Of a stretch of DNA of 21,009 nucleotides, positions 1 through 5,769 are shown piece by piece (the first letter of the stretch is position 1; each line of letters begins with the position of its first letter). The position numbers were made by a program, and so were the translations under genes. Source of the DNA: Spirochaetaceae bacterium (GTDB lineage Bacteria > Spirochaetota > Spirochaetia > Treponematales > Breznakiellaceae); the NCBI GenBank assembly GCA_031280705.1, contig JAITGJ010000204.1:1-21009 (forward strand). The letters run 5' to 3'. Below the pieces are notes generated by a model. It saw nothing but the letters and a program-made list of their open reading frames with translations, was not told the DNA's origin and did not search any database.

Positions 1-13
1 ATAAAATTATATT

Positions 14-219
14 GGACTTGTTCGCCAACCCGGCTGGTTATCGGACAAGTCTCCATTATGGCCCGCACAAAAACGTTTTCCTAAAAATAGAGTTGTTGAA
101 CAACTTCAGTTGTTAAACAACTTCCGCTAAAAAACGTAATTTCGCAGCCTCAAAGCGTAGCGCCGGGGCGAGAAATTACAGGACTTGTGAAATAACCAAC
201 CGGGTTATTTCACAAGTCT
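14..219. repeat. Composite inverted pair of three-hairpin modules
   Basis: Read on the minus strand from 218 down to 102 this holds a full module. Hairpin 1 has arms 203-218 and 182-197 (16-bp perfect stem, loop CGGTT). Hairpin 2 has outer arms 172-179 and 136-143 and contains TCGCC (171-167) and GGCT (149-146). Hairpin 3 lies at about 102-131, a 14-nt arm on each side with a 2-nt loop and one mismatch. On the plus strand a partial copy starts at 15: a hairpin 1 with arms 15-30 and 36-51 (loop CGGCT, three non-Watson-Crick positions), then what looks like the 3' half of hairpin 2 (about 69-84), ending at the same hairpin 3. Being palindromic, hairpin 3 can serve both copies. No coding capacity is evident. 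Function unknown. Confidence 0.7.
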
Positions 220-313
220 AATGTGTCCGGCGTCCGGCCGGCTGCAGGACGCGCCCCCCGGCGATGCCTGCGCGAACGGATGTGGGATGCGTTGTCCAAT
301 TTTGAGGGAAGTT

Positions 314-429
314 GAGCCTGTTGCAAAAGTCGGTTACTTTTGCACAGGCTCTTGCAGTTTTTCGCCCTACGGGCTACAAAACTGCGTTTTTTAACGGTTG
401 CTGTTGCAAAACTGAAGTTTTGCAACAGC
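314..429 (+). repeat. Three-hairpin module, direct copy
   Basis: Three consecutive hairpins. Hairpin 1: arms 314-330 and 336-351 (one bulged T), loop CGGTT. Hairpin 2: outer arms 354-361 and 378-385, inner GCCC/GGGC at 364-367 and 371-374, with the TCGCC and GGCT blocks seen in the other copies. Hairpin 3: arms 400-413 and 416-429, 14-bp perfect stem with a GA loop. The last stem ends 11 nt before the Shine-Dalgarno of the VOC gene, so the element may lie in that gene's 5' leader. There is no T-run after hairpin 3, so it is not a standard intrinsic terminator. Confidence 0.75.
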
Positions 430-450
430 CTCAGTTGTTTGGAGGTTTAG

Positions 451-807
451 ATGCAGTACGCTCATATCACGCTCCGGGTTCGGGACCTGGAAAAGTCCCT
501 CGCGTTTTATCAGGGGGTTTTGGGGCTTCCCGTCGTGCGGCGGCTCGGCGGACCTAACGGGCCGGTTTTTCTGGGCGAGACGGCGGGTCCCACGATAGAA
601 CTTATCGGCGGGGCGGAGGATCCGCGTTTTGCGGGCTTTTCCATCGGATTTACCGTGGATTCGCTCGCGGAAGCGGAAAAACGCCTTGAAGAGGCGGGAT
701 TCTCCCGGATCCGGGGGCCCCTTTCGCCAAATCCATCGGTGGTTTTTTCGTTCTTTGGCGATCCGGACGGCGTGGAAATACAACTCGTGGAATACCGGAA
801 CGGTTGA
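451..807 (+). CDS. VOC-superfamily (glyoxalase/dioxygenase fold) protein
   Basis: A 118-residue single-domain protein with the two beta-alpha-beta-beta-beta halves typical of the vicinal oxygen chelate fold. The first half starts with YAHITLRVRDLEKSLAFYQGVLGLP (an ordinary VOC opening) and the second runs through GFSIGFTVDSLAEAEKRLEEAG to a DPDGVEIQLVEY ending. Of the four metal-ligand positions of glyoxalase I, His5 and Glu50 look retained. The position usually His at the start of the second half is not His, and the usual C-terminal Glu appears to be Gln111, so lactoylglutathione lyase activity is doubtful and the substrate is unknown. The start is well supported by GGAGG at 441-445, 5 nt upstream. 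It converges on the HAD gene with only 8 bp between stop codons. Confidence 0.85.
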   Translation: MQYAHITLRVRDLEKSLAFYQGVLGLPVVRRLGGPNGPVFLGETAGPTIELIGGAEDPRFAGFSIGFTVDSLAEAEKRLEEAGFSRIRGPLSPNPSVVFSFFGDPDGVEIQLVEYRNG

Positions 808-815
808 CGCCGCCC

Positions 816-1487
816 TTATCCGATCAGCGGTATCGCTTCATCGAGGCGGTCAAGACGGCGCCATACCAGGGCAAGAACGGGCGGCGGCGGTTCAACCAGG
901 TCCTTGATAAAGACGGACTTTATGCCCGCCGCGTGGAGGGCGCGGATTCCGGCAGGGGAGTCCTCAAAGCCAATGCACTGTTCTGGCGGCGTGGAAAGTT
1001 TTTCCGCGGCTTTAAGAAAAATATCCGGGGCAGGTTTTCCCCGCTCAACCTCATCGCCGCAGACCATAACCGGGAAGCGGCCCGCGAGGCCACTCCGTTC
1101 CAGCTTCCATTCGGCAAGTTCACGCGCGGTAGATGTCGCGATGGCTCCGGGAATTCCCCGCGCCGCAAGGTGATCCAAAAGCGGCGCTATCCCCGGTTTT
1201 TGCGGGATGCCGTTTCGCGCTGCTTCCTCCCGGATGATCCGCCGCATGACGCCGCGGACTTCCTCGTATGGAAAATCCGGCCCCAGCGCCTCAAGCACGA
1301 TGGCCCGCGTGGAAGCCGCGTCAACGCCGATGGTGCGCCGGGGAATTTCCGGGTCCGCTTCGAAACCCAGGGCGGAAGCGGCGCGGACCCACGCGCTGAT
1401 GGCCGGCGCCTCGGTATCGAGAAGCAGGCCGTCCATATCGAATAGTACCGCTGCGGGGCGGAACGGCGGAGACGCGCCGTTAGGCAA
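816..1487 (-). CDS. HAD-superfamily hydrolase (beta-phosphoglucomutase/phosphatase-like)
   Basis: A 223-residue subfamily IA HAD protein. Motif I is FDMDGLLLDT with nucleophile Asp17 and acid/base Asp19; motif II is the ATST stretch near residue 118; motif III is Lys151 in GKPAPDIF; motif IV is GFEDSPAG with Glu175-Asp176. The helical cap lies between motifs I and II, as in phosphoglycolate phosphatase and beta-phosphoglucomutase relatives. These act on small phosphorylated metabolites in the cytoplasm; the substrate cannot be read from sequence. The start is TTG at 1485-1487, the only plausible start before motif I, preceded by GGAAG (minus strand, 1494-1498) at a 6-nt spacing. It overlaps the end of the sigma-factor gene by 8 bp, so the two are probably co-transcribed and translationally coupled. 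Confidence 0.88.
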   Translation of the reverse strand: MPNGASPPFRPAAVLFDMDGLLLDTEAPAISAWVRAASALGFEADPEIPRRTIGVDAASTRAIVLEALGPDFPYEEVRGVMRRIIREEAARNGIPQKPGIAPLLDHLAARGIPGAIATSTARELAEWKLERSGLAGRFPVMVCGDEVERGKPAPDIFLKAAEKLSTPPEQCIGFEDSPAGIRALHAAGIKSVFIKDLVEPPPPVLALVWRRLDRLDEAIPLIG

Positions 1488-2373
1488 CGTAAGCTTCCAA
1501 AACCTGTTTTCTCATGGGGTGCTGGAGCCGTTTCAGGGCTTTTTTTTCGATTTGGCGGATCCGTTCCTTTGTCAGATTGAAGCGGTCGCCGATTTCCTTG
1601 AGTGAGAGGGGAATGCCGCCCACCAGCCCGTAGCGGAACCGGATAATTTCCGCTTCCTTTTTGTCCAGCGTTTCCAGCACGCTTTCAATATCGGTTTGAA
1701 GATTACTGTCGATGGCGGCCTGTTCCGGCGCGCGGTAGCCGTCATCTTCGATAAAGTCGCCCAGCAGGGAAGAATCACGTCCCGCAAATACCGGGCTTTC
1801 CAGGGAAACCAGATCCCGGCTGATATTGATAATGTCGCTGACGTGGCCCGCGTCCATGTCGAGGAGCCGGGCGATTTCCTGGATTTCCGATTCGGCGTTG
1901 CCGTAGTTTTGGCAGAGCTTTCGGGCTTTTTCAATCTGCACCAGTTCGTTGGCGCGGTTCAGGGGAAGCCGGATCATGCGGGATTTTTCGCAAATCGCCT
2001 TGAGAATTGCCTGGCGAATCCACCAGACCGCGTAGGAGATAAAGTGATATCCCTTATCCACATCGAAGCGTTCAACCGCGTTAAGGAGGCCGATATTTCC
2101 CTCGCTGATCAGGTCCTGGAGGGGAAGTCCCTGGCCCTGGTATTTTTTCGCCACGTTTACCACAAACCGGAGATTCGCGTTCACGAGCCGGTTCCGCGCC
2201 GCCCGGTCGCCCTGGGCCGCCGCGCGGGCAATGTGGTCTTCCTCTTCCCGCGAAAGAAGGGGGACGCGGTTAATTTCCTTGAGATACATCGAAAGGGTAT
2301 TTTCATCGGCACTGATGAATTCCGTCCTGCTCCGGGCCTTGCTTTTGGTCACGGTCGCTTTTGTCATCGTCAT
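1480..2373 (-). CDS. Sigma-70 family RNA polymerase sigma factor (RpoD/RpoS-like, group 2 type)
   Basis: A 297-residue sigma factor that directs RNA polymerase to promoters. Region 1.2 is at about 24-56 (NTLSMYLKEINRVPLLSREEE). Region 2 is at about 60-130, with the core-binding DLISEGNIGLLNAVERFD and the -10 recognition and melting part FISYAVWWIRQAI. Region 3 is at about 135-215. Region 4 is at about 230-285, with the helix-turn-helix SLKEIGDRFNLTKERIRQIE that contacts the -35 box. Region 1.1 and the long non-conserved insert of housekeeping RpoD are absent, so an alternative, RpoS-like factor is more likely than the primary sigma; the regulon is unknown. The start is ATG at 2371-2373 with AAGGAG upstream (minus strand, within 2378-2385). 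It lies upstream of the overlapping HAD gene. Confidence 0.93.
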   Translation of the reverse strand: MTMTKATVTKSKARSRTEFISADENTLSMYLKEINRVPLLSREEEDHIARAAAQGDRAARNRLVNANLRFVVNVAKKYQGQGLPLQDLISEGNIGLLNAVERFDVDKGYHFISYAVWWIRQAILKAICEKSRMIRLPLNRANELVQIEKARKLCQNYGNAESEIQEIARLLDMDAGHVSDIINISRDLVSLESPVFAGRDSSLLGDFIEDDGYRAPEQAAIDSNLQTDIESVLETLDKKEAEIIRFRYGLVGGIPLSLKEIGDRFNLTKERIRQIEKKALKRLQHPMRKQVLEAYVA

Positions 2374-2396
2374 GGTTTTCTCCTTAGCGCTTCGTT

Positions 2397-2402
2397 ATTA
2401 TA
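2397..2402 (-). promoter_or_regulatory. Candidate -10 box of the sigma-factor gene
   Basis: A perfect TATAAT on the minus strand in an A/T-rich patch 24 nt upstream of the sigma-factor start. The hexamer at the expected 17-nt spacing (CATGGC, 2420-2425) does not resemble TTGACA, so another sigma factor, an activator or a different -10 is possible. Confidence 0.35.
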
Positions 2403-2927
2403 ATATTAGCAAATTCTGTGCCATGGAATATATTTTATGACTAAAACAGTAATATTTGAAAAATCACCCATAAATTGTTATATTATGGCGTGTTACCGAA
2501 GCGGGAACTACCGGCGGTCTGCCTCGCAGGCGGCGTGGGCCGTATAAAATTGTCTGTTTTTTCCCGCTTCCGGGTCCCGATCGCCCCAAAATGTCCCGAT
2601 CCCGCTGGAGGCGGCCATTCTCTGCGTCGAAATGACACAGGCGTCTGTTTTTCGCAAAATTCCGGGTCATTTAGACCCAGCGTTGCCGTTACTCCAGGCG
2701 GCCCGGCGGGGTGTACGCCCAAAGGCCGCTGCCCATGACGGAGCCGGCGTGACCGGCCGGGTGAAAAACGCCCCCCCCCGCTAAGCCCCCGGTCAAATCC
2801 GCATGGATGCGGATTTGACCGGGTTCGAGTAATGTACCGGGTTTTGCGGCTCCGCCGCAAAACCCCAAGCCCAAACGCGGCTTGGATGGTGATTTTGGGC
2901 ACGCCCGATCAGTCGTATTGTTCCCGC
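2403..2927. other. Intergenic stretch with direct repeats and hairpins, no convincing gene
   Basis: About 525 bp between the divergent sigma-factor and panE genes. The part nearest the sigma gene (to about 2490) is A/T-rich, the rest G/C-rich. Two imperfect direct repeats, 2552-2576 and 2643-2668, both begin GTCTGTTTTT and end TTCCGGGTC. A C9 tract lies at 2771-2779, followed by a hairpin cluster. Open frames here have no recognisable domain, are Arg/Pro/Gly-rich and cross the palindromes, so they are not called as genes. Confidence 0.6.
2788..2900. repeat. Cluster of three hairpins upstream of panE
   Basis: Hairpin A: arms 2788-2804 and 2807-2823, a 17-bp perfect stem with a GG loop. Hairpin B: arms 2839-2850 and 2854-2865, a 12-bp perfect stem with a TCC loop. 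Hairpin C: CCAAGCC at 2865-2871 pairs with GGCTTGG at 2879-2885; as an alternative, GCCCAAA (2869-2875) pairs with TTTGGGC (2894-2900). The set ends 28 nt before the likely -10 box of panE. It lacks the CGGTT loop and TCGCC/GGCT motifs of the other modules, so it is a different family or a diverged one. Confidence 0.65.
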
Positions 2928-2933
2928 TATACT
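2928..2933 (+). promoter_or_regulatory. -10 box of panE, giving a probable leaderless transcript
   Basis: TATACT lies 8 nt before the ATG at 2942, so transcription would start at or next to the start codon. No Shine-Dalgarno is visible. No good -35 is seen at 16-18 nt spacing, so the promoter itself is only moderately supported. Confidence 0.45.
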
Positions 2934-2941
2934 CTCCCGGT

Positions 2942-3889
2942 ATGGAAAAGATACCATCCGTACTTGTTGCCGGGGCGGGCGCCGTGGGCCTTACCGTTGC
3001 CGGACAGTTTTTCGATTATGACAGAAACAGTGTTGCCATTCTCGCGTCCGGCGGGCGGCTTGCTCGCTACCGCGAAAAGGGGCTTTTCGTCAATGGCAGG
3101 CGGCGGGATTTTATTCTTGCGGACGGCGCTTTCCCCGGCGAAAAGCGTTTTGATATGATTGTTTTTGCCGTTAAATTCCATCAGCTTGATGAAGCAATAT
3201 GCGACGCCGCGCCTTTTGTATCGGAACACACGGTTGTTGTTTCACTGTTGAACGGCATTTCAAGCGAGGAAATAATCGCCGCACGCCTTGGACGCGAAAA
3301 AATGCGGGACCGCATTCCGCTGGCAATGATTCTGGGCGTGGACGCCCAGTGCGCGGAGGGAAGGGCCCGCTACACGGTTCCCGGCGTTATTCATTTTGGC
3401 GACGCGGAAGGCCGTTTGCTTGAGCGGGACGAATTGATAGCCGGTATTTTTACCCGTGCGCATATTCCCTTTATGCGCCACGAAAAAGACATGAAGCGTG
3501 CGCTCTGGTATAAATTCATGTTTAATGCCGGCATTAACCAGGTTTCCGCCCTGCTTCGCCTGCCCTACGGCGCCCTCAAAAAAGACGCGCCCGGTACGGC
3601 CGCCGAAGCCCGGGACCTTATGTATGACGCCATGGACGAAGTTATTGCGGCGGCCAATGCCGAAGGAATTGATTTGAACGGCGCGGACCGGGACGCCGCC
3701 GGAACAGGTTTCGCGCACCTTGACGACGCGGGTTATACTTCCATGTGCCAGGATGTGCTTGCAAAACGAAAAACCGAAGTGGAAATGTTCAGCCGGGTGA
3801 TCATGGACCTGGGCAAAAAACACGGCATCCCCGTTCCGGTCAACACCACGCTCTACCGCGCCATCAGAACGGTGGAACAGCGTTATTGA
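2942..3889 (+). CDS. panE: 2-dehydropantoate 2-reductase (ketopantoate reductase family)
   Basis: A 315-residue ApbA/PanE-family protein, close to the usual ~300. The N-terminal Rossmann fold has the NADP-binding GAGAVG at residues 11-16 after a hydrophobic strand. The C-terminal helical domain has ALWYKFMFNAGINQVSALL, matching the family motif with the catalytic Lys and the substrate-binding Asn, and the late block KTEVEMFSRVIMDLGKKHGIPVPVN, also typical. The expected reaction is NADPH reduction of ketopantoate to pantoate in pantothenate/CoA synthesis, but paralogues acting on other 2-keto acids exist, so the exact substrate is an inference. The frame stays open back to 2882, but that extension runs out of the hairpin cluster and adds nothing of the family; the ATG at 2942 lies just before the first beta strand. 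No pantothenate genes are adjacent. Confidence 0.85.
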   Translation: MEKIPSVLVAGAGAVGLTVAGQFFDYDRNSVAILASGGRLARYREKGLFVNGRRRDFILADGAFPGEKRFDMIVFAVKFHQLDEAICDAAPFVSEHTVVVSLLNGISSEEIIAARLGREKMRDRIPLAMILGVDAQCAEGRARYTVPGVIHFGDAEGRLLERDELIAGIFTRAHIPFMRHEKDMKRALWYKFMFNAGINQVSALLRLPYGALKKDAPGTAAEARDLMYDAMDEVIAAANAEGIDLNGADRDAAGTGFAHLDDAGYTSMCQDVLAKRKTEVEMFSRVIMDLGKKHGIPVPVNTTLYRAIRTVEQRY

Positions 3890-3902
3890 GCGTGTCTGCC
3901 CG

Positions 3903-3985
3903 GGCCGCCTCTCCGAATGCCCTTCCGCAGTCCCTGATGCCGTCCCGCCCGGGCCAGAGGCGGCCGCGGCGGACCGGCATCAGGG
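3903..3985. terminator. Interleaved inverted repeats between convergent genes
   Basis: Two strong stems in the 107-bp gap between panE and the glycosidase operon. Stem 1 pairs 3903-3912 with 3956-3965 (10 bp); stem 2 pairs 3932-3942 with 3975-3985 (11 bp). The stems interleave, so they are either alternatives or a pseudoknot. Position suggests a bidirectional transcription barrier, but there is no T-run on either strand, so intrinsic termination is uncertain. Confidence 0.4.
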
Positions 3986-3996
3986 TAAAGGGACGG

Positions 3997-5769
3997 CTAC
4001 CGCATGATGTAGCCCGCCAACGCGAGGAAAATTGACGCCGCCCAGGCCGTGAAGGGGAAGGTAACGGACATCCCTCCCCTGAATTCCACAATCTGGTCGC
4101 CGGTAACGGGCTCTACCCGGTAGGGATGTACCGCAAGAGCGAGCCCCTCCGCAAGAAGCGCGTTAAGGTACCGGGCCGCGACAGTGCGGGCAGTTTCCTT
4201 TTCGCCGCCTTCGTAAAGGCCCAGGAGTATCAGCATTTGCGCCGGCGCGATGACGGGGCCCCGCGTAAAGGAACGCATCATGAATTCCGGGCTTTTCAGA
4301 TTTTCTGTCGCCATGCCAAAATCGGTAAGGAATTCTTCCGGATCCGCCACCCGTTCCGCGATAACGCGCAGTATTTCCTTCGGGAGGCGGCTTCCCAGCA
4401 TGACCGGCTGAAGCAGGGCAAGGGAATTGCAGGAATAGTATTTTCCTGTTGCGGGAAGTTTCGCGCGGAATTTACTGCCGTCCCACAGATCGTTTACCAG
4501 AAAATCAAGCACCCGTTTGGATTCACCCGCCCAGCGATCCGCCCCGGCCCGGTCGTCCAGGAGCGCGGCAAGCCGCGAGCAGGCTTCGCACAGCATGACG
4601 ACATAGGCCTGGAGGTCAGGGGCCTGAAGGGGAAGGCCACCGTCAAACAGCGCCGATTCGTCGTAGCCCGATTCATCAACATGGTAGTAGGCGGGGATGC
4701 CCGTTTTGGCATGATCGTGATGGGTAAACCACCAGGCGGTAAAGCGCGTCAGTTTTTCATAGAGCGCCGCGTAGTCTTCCCGGGTCAGCGTGGACGTATC
4801 AAAATGATCCAGCACAAAACAGCAGGCAAAACCGTAGAGCGGCGGCTTGGTGGAAATCCACACATATTGATTCAGATCGCTTATGTTATCGGGAATGCCG
4901 CCTGCCGCGTCCTGATAGTGAAAAAACGAAAGCAGGAGCCGCCACGCTTCTTTTGCGTTGTTCGCGGAGGCAATGGCGTGAAAGCACTGCTGCCAGCCGA
5001 AGGCGCGATCCAGAAACAGTTTGTGCATATATACGGCCGTGTCCTTCAGTCCGCCGTGGCCGCCGCGCGGCCCCAGCCGCGACTGCCAGACAACCCACAT
5101 CGCCCGCTCCGCCATGTCCCGGTACTGAATCGCCACGGGGGCGTAGTTTCCGGTGAATTTGACAAAGCGCGCAAACATGGCCGCATACGCCTCGTCAAAC
5201 GGCGCGTAGCTTTTTTTTGACACAACATTGGTGTAGTATTCGTGAATCGCGCACTCCCCGCTTGTGCCGCCGCCGGGGGAAAGCTCTACGCTGAACGGGA
5301 ACGGGCAGACTTCGCGGAAATTCCACCGGGCGTTGTTTTCCATTTTACCGGAAAGCTGTTTGAAAAGCAGTTTTCCCAAAAGGTTAAACGCCATCTCCAC
5401 TTCGCCCGGGGCGCGTTCAACGCCGCCTTCGTGCATCTGCGTATCGAAAAATACCCGCAGGGTAATGCCCGTAACGCGGACGCGCATAATGTCCTCTTCC
5501 TCGTAGGTAAATTCCGCCGTTCCCTTTTTCGTGGTAACCGTAAGTTTCGCGGCATCACATTCGTAGATAAACGGAAGCTCTTCTCCGTCCGCAAGGAACG
5601 TAAGTTTGAGCAGTTTCGGCCGCTCCATCATGCCGCCTTCGGAACGGCAAATGGTGAAGTACAGATTTTTGTCTTCCACATCCTGATAGATAGACAGAAA
5701 TGCTCCCGCGACGCTGAACGGAAGACGCTCCAGATTGAACTGGCGGTTGGTTCCAAACAATATGGCCAT
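3997..5769 (-). CDS. (alpha/alpha)6-barrel glycosidase-like protein, second gene of pair
   Basis: A 590-residue protein. Residues ~1-210 look like an all-beta N-terminal domain; ~215-590 look like a helical toroid (GWQQCFHAI, STKPPLYGFACCFVLDHF, FTAWWFTHHD). The block HVDESGYDES (364-372) corresponds to the ESG-x-D segment that carries the catalytic Asp in GH63, trehalase-like and mannosylglycerate-hydrolase-type glycosidases; Asp370 is the candidate general acid. No signal peptide is visible, so it is probably cytoplasmic. Substrate unknown; alpha-glucosides, mannosylglycerate or similar are guesses from the fold. Its ATG follows the stop codon of the upstream paralogue directly (TAAATG), with GGAGGG inside the end of that gene serving as ribosome site, so translation is coupled. 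Confidence 0.78.
   Translation of the reverse strand: MAILFGTNRQFNLERLPFSVAGAFLSIYQDVEDKNLYFTICRSEGGMMERPKLLKLTFLADGEELPFIYECDAAKLTVTTKKGTAEFTYEEEDIMRVRVTGITLRVFFDTQMHEGGVERAPGEVEMAFNLLGKLLFKQLSGKMENNARWNFREVCPFPFSVELSPGGGTSGECAIHEYYTNVVSKKSYAPFDEAYAAMFARFVKFTGNYAPVAIQYRDMAERAMWVVWQSRLGPRGGHGGLKDTAVYMHKLFLDRAFGWQQCFHAIASANNAKEAWRLLLSFFHYQDAAGGIPDNISDLNQYVWISTKPPLYGFACCFVLDHFDTSTLTREDYAALYEKLTRFTAWWFTHHDHAKTGIPAYYHVDESGYDESALFDGGLPLQAPDLQAYVVMLCEACSRLAALLDDRAGADRWAGESKRVLDFLVNDLWDGSKFRAKLPATGKYYSCNSLALLQPVMLGSRLPKEILRVIAERVADPEEFLTDFGMATENLKSPEFMMRSFTRGPVIAPAQMLILLGLYEGGEKETARTVAARYLNALLAEGLALAVHPYRVEPVTGDQIVEFRGGMSVTFPFTAWAASIFLALAGYIMR

Noticed and set aside
1..430. CRISPR array
   Set aside because: The repeats are palindromic modules of varying sequence, without regular direct repeats and spacers, and no cas gene is near.
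804..1445. Long open frame opposite the HAD gene
   Set aside because: It is antisense to a protein with all four HAD motifs, has Arg/Gly-rich low-information content and no domain.
2483..2902. 139-codon minus-strand frame in the gap upstream of panE
   Set aside because: It runs through strong palindromes and direct repeats, is Arg/Pro/Gly-rich and has no ribosome site or domain.
2882..2941. Upstream in-frame start for panE
   Set aside because: The added 20 residues come from hairpin DNA, lie upstream of the -10 box and do not match the family N-terminus.
4126..5220. 364-codon frame opposite the second glycosidase gene
   Set aside because: Shadow of the minus-strand gene; the minus frame carries the conserved barrel motifs and a ribosome site, this one none.
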